NCBI GenBank assembly: GCA_014654705.1
Contig: JACVZY010000081.1
Coordinates: 1 to 64,000 of the forward strand
Direction: 5' to 3'
Source: Ignavibacteria bacterium
Lineage (GTDB): Bacteria; Bacteroidota; Ignavibacteria; Kapaibacteriales; UBA4661
Length of the DNA: 64,000 nucleotides
Positions 25,636 to 33,477 of this stretch are shown here, piece by piece (position 1 is the stretch's first letter; every line of letters starts with the position of its first letter). Under the pieces are notes generated by a model. The model made no database searches. It was given only the letters and a program-made list of their open reading frames with translations, and was not told the DNA's origin. The position numbers and the translations under genes were made by a program.

Positions 25636-26009
25636 AAATCATGTTGCACTATTGAACAAACAGCAGAGCTATGGACCGGCAGAGCTATGACCGCTGCACC
25701 TAAACCTTGTGTATCGGAAGAGCAGTATTTAGCGCAAGAGCGCCTTGTACTGTACAAGCCCCAGTACTAAGTTCGTGAACAATAATTTTTTGGTGTTTTC
25801 TTTTGAGCAAGGCAGTATGCTGCCTTGTTTCTCATACCAGATTACTTTTGGTCAAGAACTTAAGATAGCGAATCTTGGCAATGGCAGGGGCTTCATCCAA
25901 ACGGTTTTTACAACGCTAACGGTGATGATTGATGATACGGTAGAAACTCTAAGACAACAACTCAATTCCTGAAATCAAATATTTTTCCACATCAATTCCT
26001 CCGCGTTGT
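25636..26009. other. Intergenic region with gene debris between trxB and the prolyl oligopeptidase gene
   Basis: This 374-bp gap contains the 5' remnant of a Uma2 gene (25687-25770) and, after it, an unrecognised open stretch ending at 25972. The phrase CAGAGCTATG is repeated just before the Uma2 start (25663-25672 and 25680-25689). A palindromic GCAAGGCAGTATGCTGCCTTG lies near 25808-25828. It looks like decayed coding DNA. Confidence 0.5.
25687..25770 (+). pseudogene. Remnant of a Uma2 family (DUF820) endonuclease gene, N-terminal fragment
   Basis: The 27 codons from the ATG at 25687 to the TAA at 25768 read MTAAPKPCVSEEQYLAQERL and then VLYKPQY. This closely follows the usual Uma2 N terminus, in which a variable head precedes S-x-E-E-Y-L-x-L-E-R-x-x-x-Y-K-S-E-Y. 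The frame stops exactly where the family continues into the EYFNGEI core, and none of the catalytic PD-(D/E)XK region is found downstream. Uma2 genes are often multi-copy and decay readily. I judge this a truncated remnant rather than a small gene. Confidence 0.55.
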
Positions 26010-28145
26010 ATGAAGCGCATTTTTTCTACAATTCCTACCTTGATGCTGCTTTTGACTGTTGTCGGCAGTATGACACTTTCCCCACTTTCCCTTATGAGCG
26101 ACACTCCCAAGCCCCCCGTTGCGAAGATTATTCCGAAACTTGACACCACGCACAAAGACGTGCGAACAGACAATTACTTCTGGCTACGCGATAAGAAAAA
26201 CCCGGAAGTGATTAAGCACCTCGAAGCAGAAAACGCCTACACTCAAGCAATGATGGAAGATACAAAGGGTTTGCAGGAAAAGCTCTACAACGAAATGAAA
26301 TCGCGCATCAAAGAAACCGACTTGAGTGTTCCGTATCAAAACAACGGCTATTTCTATTACTCCCGCACTGCCGAGGGCAAGCAGTATTCGATTTACTGCC
26401 GCAAAAAAGGCTCAATGGATGCGCCGGAGCAAATTACAATTGACCTCAATGCGCTCGCCGAAGGAAAAAAATTCATTCGCTTGGGTGCATACAGCGTCAG
26501 CCCCAATGCAAAATTGCTTGGCTATGGATTGGATTTCGACGGTTCGCGCAAATTCACGCTGTACGTGAAAAATCTGGAAACAGGTGAAATTCTCAAAGAC
26601 CAAGTGCCGGAGACGGCAGGCGCGTTCGCATGGGGCAACGACAACAAGACGATTTTTTACAACGTCTATGATTCATCGTTGCGTTCGTACAAGATTCTGC
26701 GCCACGAATTAGGCTTTGATGCTAAATCGGATGTAGAAGTATTCCACGAAAAAGATGAAAAATTTGATTGTTACGTGGGCAAGACCCGCAGCGATAAGTA
26801 CATTCTCATCAGTACCACAAGCAAAATAACTCGTGAGAATTGGTATCTTAACGCTGACCGCCCGAAAGATACTTTCCGCTGCATTGAACCACGCAAAACA
26901 GGGCATGAATACTCCGTTGACCACCACGAAGGAAACTTTCTTATTCTCACCAACGATAAAGCAAAAAACTTTCGCCTCATGTCCACGTCTGTGGACAAAC
27001 CCGCGATGAAAAATTGGAAAGAAGTCGTGGCGCACCGCCCGAAGGTGAAATTGGACGATATAGACGTCTTCGAGAAGTATTGGGCGTTTTCAGTGCGCGA
27101 AAATGGTTTGACGGCAATTGAAATTTACGATGTTGCCACAAAGCAATCACACAGAATCCCATTTCCTGAAGTCGCGTATCTGTCCTACACGAGTGTTAAT
27201 CCCGAATACAAGTCCACAAAACTGCGCTATGGCTATACGTCGCTCATCACGCCGAATTCGATTTATGATTACGATGTGGCAAAGCGCCAGTCGGAATTGC
27301 TGAAGCGCCAAGAAGTACCGGGCGGCTATAAGCCAGAAGATTACGCTGTTGAGCGCATTTTTGCCAAAGCAAAAGATGGCGTACTGGTGCCAATTTCGCT
27401 TGTGTACAAAAAAGGTATAAGGAAAGACGGTTCTAATCCGACTTTTCTGTATGGATATGGTTCATATGGTATTTCGATGGATCCCACTTTTAGCTCCGGT
27501 CGTGTGAGCCTATTGGATAGAGGCTTCATTTATGCCATTGCGCATATTCGCGGCGGCGGGGAAATGGGCAAACAGTGGTATGAGGACGGTAAACTGCTCA
27601 AGAAGAAAAATACTTTTACAGATTTTATTGCTTCTGCAGAACACCTCATTGCGCAAAAGTACACCACTCCGCAAAAATTAGTTGCCAATGGTGGCTCTGC
27701 GGGCGGCTTGCTCATGGGTGCAGTGATGAATATGCGTCCCGACCTCTTCAAAGCCATTCACGCTGCTGTACCGTTTGTGGATGTCATCAATACGATGCTC
27801 GACGAGACGATACCGCTCACGACCTCAGAGTATGAAGAATGGGGCAATCCGCACGAGAAAAAATCCTACGACTACATGAAATCGTATTCGCCCTACGATA
27901 ATGTTGCCGCAAAAGCGTACCCGACCTTGCTTTTGACAACAGGCTTGAATGATTCGCAAGTTCCCTTTTGGGAGCCGGCAAAGTTCTGTGCGAAGCTCCG
28001 CGCCATGAAGACTGACAACAATATGCTTATTTTCAAAATTGACATGGGCGTAGGGCACGGCGGCGCTTCGGGGCGCTACGATGCGCTGAAAGACCGTGCA
28101 TTTGAATACGCTTTTTTCCTCAAGACGCTTGGTATCACGCAATAA
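26010..28145 (+). CDS. Prolyl oligopeptidase, S9A family
   Basis: A 711-residue secreted or periplasmic serine peptidase that cuts after proline in short peptides. A signal peptide-like N terminus (1-30, hydrophobic LMLLLTVVGSMTL) precedes the seven-bladed propeller (about 95-430), and the alpha/beta-hydrolase domain fills the C terminus. The nucleophile is Ser563 in NGGSAGGLLMG, the acid lies in TGLNDSQVPFWEPAKF near 650, and the histidine in GVGHGGASGRYD near 685. The family signature GSYGISMDP and RGGGEMGKQWYEDGKL are intact. The length matches family members (680-720). It stands alone, after a gap with gene debris and before a possible small inverted-repeat element. Confidence 0.95.
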   Translation: MKRIFSTIPTLMLLLTVVGSMTLSPLSLMSDTPKPPVAKIIPKLDTTHKDVRTDNYFWLRDKKNPEVIKHLEAENAYTQAMMEDTKGLQEKLYNEMKSRIKETDLSVPYQNNGYFYYSRTAEGKQYSIYCRKKGSMDAPEQITIDLNALAEGKKFIRLGAYSVSPNAKLLGYGLDFDGSRKFTLYVKNLETGEILKDQVPETAGAFAWGNDNKTIFYNVYDSSLRSYKILRHELGFDAKSDVEVFHEKDEKFDCYVGKTRSDKYILISTTSKITRENWYLNADRPKDTFRCIEPRKTGHEYSVDHHEGNFLILTNDKAKNFRLMSTSVDKPAMKNWKEVVAHRPKVKLDDIDVFEKYWAFSVRENGLTAIEIYDVATKQSHRIPFPEVAYLSYTSVNPEYKSTKLRYGYTSLITPNSIYDYDVAKRQSELLKRQEVPGGYKPEDYAVERIFAKAKDGVLVPISLVYKKGIRKDGSNPTFLYGYGSYGISMDPTFSSGRVSLLDRGFIYAIAHIRGGGEMGKQWYEDGKLLKKKNTFTDFIASAEHLIAQKYTTPQKLVANGGSAGGLLMGAVMNMRPDLFKAIHAAVPFVDVINTMLDETIPLTTSEYEEWGNPHEKKSYDYMKSYSPYDNVAAKAYPTLLLTTGLNDSQVPFWEPAKFCAKLRAMKTDNNMLIFKIDMGVGHGGASGRYDALKDRAFEYAFFLKTLGITQ

Positions 28146-28226
28146 CACGTCTTCGGAACGCTCGTTTGGATGTGGACGAATGGAAGCGGACGTTATAGTT
28201 CTTGGCAAAGAAAAAAAAGAAAAATC

Positions 28227-28329
28227 GGTAGTGTTGAGTGGTAAGCTCAAAAGCCGACGAGACGCTAGCAATGAAAAGCCTTTAAGCATGATTCACTCAA
28301 AACGTAGCACTCGAACATTCAACACTACC
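28227..28329. repeat. 103-bp segment with 14-bp terminal inverted repeats
   Basis: The ends GGTAGTGTTGAGTG (28227-28240) and CATTCAACACTACC (28316-28329) are inverted repeats matching at 13 of 14 positions, with 75 bp between them. The interior also holds TTGAGTG/CACTCAA (28234-28240 with 28294-28300). It sits in the 266-bp gap between the prolyl oligopeptidase and msrA genes. It could be a miniature inverted-repeat element or a long hairpin; no transposase is nearby. Confidence 0.45.
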
Positions 28330-28411
28330 AAATAATCTATTCTCTGCCGCCATTCGTCCAACGTATTACTCCGTTCAGTAATTGGAATCTTTTTCACCAA
28401 ATAGAAGCATC

Positions 28412-29119
28412 ATGAAATTACTTCTTGCACTCGGCATCAGCACTGCATTTCTGGCATTCGGAACAACATCGTGTGCCGCAAAAACGGAAGCACAAAACAA
28501 CGCAGACAAGCAATCTTCACCACCAGCAGAAAGGACAATTCCTGTGGCAACAGTCAATGACCCCACACCGCCGCCATCAGGCAAAACAGAAGTAGCAACC
28601 TTCGGTTCGGGCTGCTTCTGGTGTACGGAGGCAATTTTTCAACGTGTGGACGGCGTAATCAAAGTTGTATCGGGCTACGAAGGCGGTACGGTCAAAAATC
28701 CGACCTACAAGCAGGTCTGCGAAGGCACGACCGGGCACGCGGAGTGTACACAAATCACCTACGACCCCGCAAAAGTTAGCTATGATGAGCTTCTCAAGAT
28801 TTTCTGGAAGACTCACGATCCCACCACGCTCAACCGTCAAGGAAATGACGTTGGTACGCAATACCGCTCGGTTATTTTTTACCACAATGAGCAGCAAAAA
28901 GCAACAGCTGAAAAGTATAAAAAAGAATTGGATGCGTCCGGCGCCTGGGATAAGCCGCTTGTAACGGAGATTACGGCAAGCACAACGTTTTATCCCGCAG
29001 AAGATTATCACCAAAATTATTTCAATGATAATCCTGGGCAAGGCTACTGCGCGTTTGTCATTCGCCCGAAAGTGGAAAAATTTGAGTCGGTCTTCAAGGA
29101 TAAACTCAAAAAGCAATAG
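28412..29119 (+). CDS. msrA: Peptide-methionine (S)-S-oxide reductase, exported
   Basis: A 235-residue protein that reduces methionine-S-sulfoxide in proteins. The catalytic Cys68 lies in FGSGCFWC, the family signature, followed by [30 protein letters not shown] and the C-terminal [15 protein letters not shown]. Unlike cytosolic MsrA it has an N-terminal export signal (1-20) and a linker of about 40 polar residues. Cys21 could be lipidated, but the sequence before it (TTSC) is a weak lipobox because it lacks the usual Leu at -3. I chose the ATG at 28412 for the signal peptide. No MsrB domain is fused. It probably repairs oxidised envelope proteins. Confidence 0.94.
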   Translation: MKLLLALGISTAFLAFGTTSCAAKTEAQNNADKQSSPPAERTIPVATVNDPTPPPSGKTEVATFGSGCFWCTEAIFQRVDGVIKVVSGYEGGTVKNPTYKQVCEGTTGHAECTQITYDPAKVSYDELLKIFWKTHDPTTLNRQGNDVGTQYRSVIFYHNEQQKATAEKYKKELDASGAWDKPLVTEITASTTFYPAEDYHQNYFNDNPGQGYCAFVIRPKVEKFESVFKDKLKKQ

Positions 29120-29151
29120 ACTGAACAACGGACGGACGAGCGCTCACTGAA

Positions 29152-29592
29152 TCAGGCAGTCAGCGGATTCGAGTAATCGCCCGTGATAATGCGCTCCAGC
29201 TTGTCAACCGCATGATTGTAAAAATAGACCCATACTTCAAGCGTTGTTCCTTCTTCAAGAAGGACAACGCTTGTTTTTTTACGGACGTAGAGCGCATCGG
29301 GCGTACCGTCGGCGGACTCGTATTCGTCAATAATTTTCCAGAGAAGACTGTTACGATGAGGGTTGGTGGTGAGTGTATAGACTTCGCCAAAGACTTCATC
29401 TTCGCTTGACTCCGAGGCAATCACGCCCGGATATTGCGATATGAAATACATCTGCCCCTTCAAAACAGCTTTGCTGAAAAATGTGGCGAATGATGTCAAA
29501 ACCCCGTGCATATGGTGTGGCGTGGTGTGTGGGTATGTCGTGCGTCCAAGTGTCCCGTAAACGAAAATATATTCTTGTTCGATGGTGTTCAT
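29152..29592 (-). CDS. Gamma-glutamylcyclotransferase-like (AIG2/GGCT) protein
   Basis: A 146-residue cytoplasmic protein of the GGCT-like fold. It begins with the substrate-loop signature VYGTLGR at residues 12-18, continues with FSKAVLKGQMYFISQYPGVI, and contains GEVYTL followed by the conserved acidic residue region IIDEYES, where the catalytic glutamate of the family normally lies. Family members release 5-oxoproline from gamma-glutamyl amino acids or related amines, but many bacterial members are uncharacterised. It starts 21 bp after the acetate kinase stop and is probably the last gene of that transcript. Confidence 0.85.
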   Translation of the reverse strand: MNTIEQEYIFVYGTLGRTTYPHTTPHHMHGVLTSFATFFSKAVLKGQMYFISQYPGVIASESSEDEVFGEVYTLTTNPHRNSLLWKIIDEYESADGTPDALYVRKKTSVVLLEEGTTLEVWVYFYNHAVDKLERIITGDYSNPLTA

Positions 29593-29613
29593 AAAATGTA
29601 TGGTGTAGTGAAA

Positions 29614-30873
29614 CTATCGCGGTGACTCCAGCCCCATCACGCAACGGAACGTGTCGCGGGCTATCATCAGCTCTTCATTAGTGGGAATGACCCACGCTTC
29701 TAAGCGGCTTCCATCATGAGAAATTTTCCCTTCTTTCCCCCGTGTGGTCGTTTTGTTGCGCTCTTCGCTTAGTTGTACGCCCATCCACTCAAGGTCGCTT
29801 GTAATCTTGCTTCGCACGTAGTCCGAATTTTCACCGATGCCTCCGGTGAAAATGATTGCCGCAGCGCCGTTCATGGCGGCGAGATACGAGCCGATATATT
29901 TTTTGATACGATACGCAAAGACTTCAATTGCCAGTTTTGCACGGCGGTCGTCGTTTTCAACAGCTTCAGCAACAAGTTCACGCATATCGTTTGTCAAACC
30001 CGAAATGCCGAGCAGCCCCGATTGCTTGTTCAGCACTGATTCTACCTCTGCCATTGAATAGCCCTCTTTGTGCGCCAGATGCTCCAAAATTGCGGGGTCA
30101 ATATCGCCGGAGCGCGTTCCCATCACCAAGCCCTCAAGCGGGGTCATGCCCATAGACGTATCCAGCGAGCGTCCGCCCTTGATAGCGCAGATGGAGCAGC
30201 CGTTCCCAAGATGAATCGAAATAACGTTCACATTTTCGCGCTCTAAGCCCAAGAGCGTTCGATAGCGAAACTGCACGTACCGATGCGATACACCGTGAAA
30301 ACCATAACGCCGAATTTTGTGCCGACGGTAGAATTGGTAGGGAATCGCATAAAGATATGCATAATCCGGCAATGTGTGATGAAATGCCGTATCGAAGACA
30401 GCAACTTGCTTTGCCGTGCCGCCGAATACTTTTTTGATTGCATAAATTCCCTTGAGATTCTGCGGATTGTGCAGAGGTGCAAGGTCAATACAATCCTCAA
30501 TTTGCTTGATAACCTCGTCGTCAATTAGCATAGATTTCGTCAGTTCTTCGCCCCCGTGCACAACTCGATGCCCCACAGCAGCAATGTCCGTGTACGACGT
30601 AATTCCCGGAATATTCGCCTCGGAGGAAATAATCCATTGAACAATTTTCTCAATGGCGGCGGAATGGTCTCGAAGTGGCACTGCTTCTCGTTGCGAGCGC
30701 GATGTGCCGTCGGGATTCACCACCGAAAAATTCACCAGCGCAGGTCCGCCAATGCGCTCAATGACGCCGAAGGCAAGGCGTTTATCTGTATTCTGCTCAA
30801 TCAGTTGTTGGTCTGTGGCAATAAGTTGAAATTTAACCGACGAGCTGCCGCAATTTAGAACAAGAATATTCAT
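29614..30873 (-). CDS. ackA: Acetate kinase
   Basis: A 419-residue enzyme interconverting acetyl phosphate + ADP and acetate + ATP. It starts with the ASKHA phosphate-loop sequence MNILVLNCGSSSVKFQL. Other signatures are VFDTAFHHTLPD near residue 160, RRYGFHGVSHRYV near 188, ISIHLGNGCSICAIKGGRS near 220, GMTPLEGLVMGTRSGDIDP near 240 and FTGGIGENSDYVR near 340. The length is slightly above the usual 400. No phosphotransacetylase gene is in the window. It is 74 bp downstream of modA and 21 bp upstream of the cyclotransferase gene on the same strand. Confidence 0.97.
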   Translation of the reverse strand: MNILVLNCGSSSVKFQLIATDQQLIEQNTDKRLAFGVIERIGGPALVNFSVVNPDGTSRSQREAVPLRDHSAAIEKIVQWIISSEANIPGITSYTDIAAVGHRVVHGGEELTKSMLIDDEVIKQIEDCIDLAPLHNPQNLKGIYAIKKVFGGTAKQVAVFDTAFHHTLPDYAYLYAIPYQFYRRHKIRRYGFHGVSHRYVQFRYRTLLGLERENVNVISIHLGNGCSICAIKGGRSLDTSMGMTPLEGLVMGTRSGDIDPAILEHLAHKEGYSMAEVESVLNKQSGLLGISGLTNDMRELVAEAVENDDRRAKLAIEVFAYRIKKYIGSYLAAMNGAAAIIFTGGIGENSDYVRSKITSDLEWMGVQLSEERNKTTTRGKEGKISHDGSRLEAWVIPTNEELMIARDTFRCVMGLESPR

Positions 30874-30947
30874 AGGGTATTTGTGCGGAAAATTTGAGGT
30901 ACAATGTGTGCTGTGAAACGTTTGTAGTGGACTTTATGCTCAATAAC

Positions 30948-31742
30948 CTACTGTGAGAAACCGTACCGAGCCAGAATAGATGCTCCCTCCGGCGAACAAA
31001 TGTACTGAAGAAACTCATCAGCAAGAGCAAGGTGCACAGAGCGCTTCAGCACAACGGCGCACTGCTCAAGCGGTTTGTGGAGTTTTGCATCAATAAGTGC
31101 ATAGCTCCCAGCATTCTGCATGGCAGGAGAGAGTGCTAATGAGAGCGAAATTATCGCTGCGTCCACATTCAATGTTTGGGCAAACTGTGCTGCTTGCGCA
31201 ACGTTTTCTGCTAAGACAAGCCGTTTCTCTACTGTGTTCCAGAGCTTACTTGCTTGTAGTGCTTCTTTGGCACGCTCGCCGTAAGGCGCGTGGGCGGGAT
31301 TGGCGATTGCCAGGCGGCGTAGGTGCGGTGAGTTCAGAAGAGTCAGCCCTTCACGACGCACGTCGACATCAAAATTCTTGTGGGCAGTTTTTCCTACCCA
31401 CAAAACCAACTTTCCAAGCGCATAGCGGCGGGGTTTACTTGTGGTTAGTCCTTTTGTGAAGAGGTTTTCGGGATAGCGCATATCGGCAGAGAAAAAAATA
31501 TCAAAGGGAGCGCCACTCTCGATTTGCGCCACAAAATTTCCCGACGAGCCATAGACCACATCTATACGAGCGTTTGGGTGCGTTGTGCGGAATGCTTGTA
31601 CTAGGTCTGGTAGTGCTTGTTGCAGGTCGGCAGCGGCTGCTACGCGGAGCGATTGGGCAAAAGCGCTCACAGGCAATGCACAAGCAAGTATGACCATCAT
31701 TGCACACGACAGCGTTAGTGCGCCTTTAGATGGTACACGCAT
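30948..31742 (-). CDS. modA: Molybdate ABC transporter substrate-binding protein
   Basis: A 264-residue periplasmic binding protein that captures molybdate or tungstate for an ABC importer. After a signal peptide (1-29, ending SAFAQ) comes the ModA core: SLRVAAAADLQQALPDLVQAF, VYGSSGNFVAQIESGAPFDIF (with the oxyanion-binding serines) and FFSADMRYPENL, then LAIANPAHAPYGERA in the second lobe. I chose the ATG at 31742 (MRVPSKG), which does not overlap the upstream gene; an ATG at 31766 would overlap it by 11 bp. No modB or modC gene is next to it, which is unusual. The gene lies 13 bp after the UmuD-like gene and close to XdhC, so it could serve a molybdenum hydroxylase. Confidence 0.93.
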   Translation of the reverse strand: MRVPSKGALTLSCAMMVILACALPVSAFAQSLRVAAAADLQQALPDLVQAFRTTHPNARIDVVYGSSGNFVAQIESGAPFDIFFSADMRYPENLFTKGLTTSKPRRYALGKLVLWVGKTAHKNFDVDVRREGLTLLNSPHLRRLAIANPAHAPYGERAKEALQASKLWNTVEKRLVLAENVAQAAQFAQTLNVDAAIISLSLALSPAMQNAGSYALIDAKLHKPLEQCAVVLKRSVHLALADEFLQYICSPEGASILARYGFSQ

Positions 31743-31755
31743 TTTGCCAATTATG

Positions 31756-32181
31756 CTACTGAACATTGCGGAATACGCCCGTAACAACCCCATGAATCAC
31801 AAAATGATCGAATTCACCGACGACCATAGGCTTGTAGTTTGGGTTTTCCGGCAAGAGCATAATGCGTTTGCCGACAGCAAACAGGCGCTTTACTGTCATG
31901 TCACCGTTCAAACTTGCCACAACGATATTGTTATGACGTGCTTCGGCAGCATGGTCAACGATGATGAGGTCGCCGTCCAAAATATGCGCTTTCTGCATCG
32001 AATCGCCCACCACGCGCAGCAGATAGCAGTTTTTCGGGTGCGGTACAATATCAGCAGGAACGCGCAGGGTTTTTTCAACCGAATCGTCAGCATTGACGGG
32101 CTTTCCGGCACGAACGCTGTACATATAAAGCGGGAGCTCGACAAAATCGTTGTCGCCGCGAATGTCAAGAACTTCTACCAT
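31756..32181 (-). CDS. umuD: UmuD-like S24 autoproteolytic protein
   Basis: A 141-residue member of the LexA/UmuD S24 family without a DNA-binding domain. Nucleophile Ser61 in VVGDSMQKA and Lys98 in MTVKRL sit one position after the Ser60/Lys97 pair of Escherichia coli UmuD. The expected self-cleavage site is Ala25-Gly26 in YSVRAGKPV, again one position from Cys24-Gly25. UmuD is cleaved with RecA help and joins UmuC as error-prone polymerase V. The usual partner umuC is not adjacent: the gene lies between xdhC (41 bp upstream) and modA (13 bp downstream). No LexA box is obvious upstream. Either umuC lies elsewhere, or this copy has another role. Confidence 0.9.
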   Translation of the reverse strand: MVEVLDIRGDNDFVELPLYMYSVRAGKPVNADDSVEKTLRVPADIVPHPKNCYLLRVVGDSMQKAHILDGDLIIVDHAAEARHNNIVVASLNGDMTVKRLFAVGKRIMLLPENPNYKPMVVGEFDHFVIHGVVTGVFRNVQ

Positions 32182-32222
32182 GATTGTATTGTGAAAAGGT
32201 GATAGATACTGGGTTTTTAAGT

Positions 32223-33362
32223 TTAATGTATTTTCTGTTGCTTGCGTTTTTTCAAAAAGCCGCCGGAGCGTTTGCTCATTACCGCTTGAATCTCGGCGAT
32301 AATGGAGAGGGCGACTTCTTCCGCTGTCTCGGTGCCAATATCCAGACCAATCGGATTGTGCAAACGCGCTCTATCATCGTCGGTCGGCGTGAAGCCTTGT
32401 TCTTGTAGCAAAGCGAAAATTTTCTCTAAGCGTTGTTTTGGTCCCAGAAGTCCGATATAACGGGCTTTTGAAGCAAATGCTTCACGAAGGAATGCAGCGT
32501 CGAAGGCAAGATTATGCGTCATAATCACAAGTGCAGTTTGGGCAGAAAAAGCAAGATGCTGCGCTGTTTCGGCAATATTTTCTCGTGTTATGCGTGTGAG
32601 CGTGGAGGCTTTGGGAAATCGCTCCGTGCTTAAAAGCGCCGGGCGATGGTCGAGAACAGTTGTTCGCCAGCCAAGCAGTGCTGCGTATTCCACGAGCGGC
32701 AAAGCATCGTAACCCGCTCCGGCAATGACCAATTCTCGCTGAGGCTGAAGCGATTCGATGAGAATATGCGCTTGCGCCTCTGCATCGTCAAACTTGAGGT
32801 GTTTGTGCGTGCGCTCCGCTCGTAGCGCTTGCACGGCATGAGTCCAGACAGCATCACGAAGGCGGCTTGCAAAAGCGCTCTCACCGAAATTATCACTCGC
32901 TTCATCATTGGTGTAGAGAAAAAAATGGTGCCCTTCGAGTACGGTTTCGTGCGGTTTCGTTCCTTCGATCTCATACACCGTTGCTATTGCGCCACGCTCG
33001 CGTTCCCGAAAGCAGTGCCGAAGAAAAGCGCAAAACGGGTCGTCTGCACCCGTGAGATGTTCCAGAAAAACAGTTGTAATACCATTGCAGCCCATTCCCA
33101 AGCCAAAGATAGGGTCGTCAGAAGAGCCGTCATAGACGACCATTGCCGGAGTGCCAGTCTGCAAAACACGCTGAGAGCGCTCCACGACATCGCTTTCCAA
33201 GCATCCGCCGCTTATTGCACCAACGGAAGTGTTATCGGCAAAAACGAGTAAACGTGCGCCTGCGCGGCGATACGTTGAGCCTTCGGTATGAACCACTGTT
33301 GCCAGAACGCACGGTTCATTGCGCTTTTCAAGAGTAGTGAGAATTCGTTGAAAATCGTTCAT
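32223..33362 (-). CDS. XdhC/CoxI family molybdenum-cofactor insertion protein
   Basis: A 379-residue cytoplasmic protein. XdhC/CoxI proteins bind molybdenum cofactor, help its sulfuration and insert it into xanthine dehydrogenase-type enzymes. The N-terminal domain has EPCVLATVVHTEGSTYRRAGA (residues 17-37) and VGAISGGCLESDVV near 60. The C-terminal Rossmann domain has ELVIAGAGYDALPLVEYA near 235, MTHNLAFDAAFL near 290 and YIGLLGPKQR, ending in the signature HNPIGLDIGTETAEEVALSI. I chose the ATG at 33362 (MNDFQRIL); the frame upstream to 33503 is not typical. No molybdenum hydroxylase is in the window. It is divergent from the FAD oxidoreductase gene (115 bp). Confidence 0.92.
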   Translation of the reverse strand: MNDFQRILTTLEKRNEPCVLATVVHTEGSTYRRAGARLLVFADNTSVGAISGGCLESDVVERSQRVLQTGTPAMVVYDGSSDDPIFGLGMGCNGITTVFLEHLTGADDPFCAFLRHCFRERERGAIATVYEIEGTKPHETVLEGHHFFLYTNDEASDNFGESAFASRLRDAVWTHAVQALRAERTHKHLKFDDAEAQAHILIESLQPQRELVIAGAGYDALPLVEYAALLGWRTTVLDHRPALLSTERFPKASTLTRITRENIAETAQHLAFSAQTALVIMTHNLAFDAAFLREAFASKARYIGLLGPKQRLEKIFALLQEQGFTPTDDDRARLHNPIGLDIGTETAEEVALSIIAEIQAVMSKRSGGFLKKRKQQKIH

Positions 33363-33477
33363 AGCGTAAAAGCCGTTGACGGGAGCAAGATTTAGAACGG
33401 ACGACGAGGTTAAAACCAAGTTTGAAATGGTGCAAATTTCCTGCACAATATACGCACAAACGTCGTAATTTCCTGCC

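Noticed and set aside
25745-25972. 75-codon frame after the Uma2 remnant
   Set aside because: It shows no family resemblance and starts inside the remnant in another frame; probably decayed DNA, kept only as part of the intergenic description.
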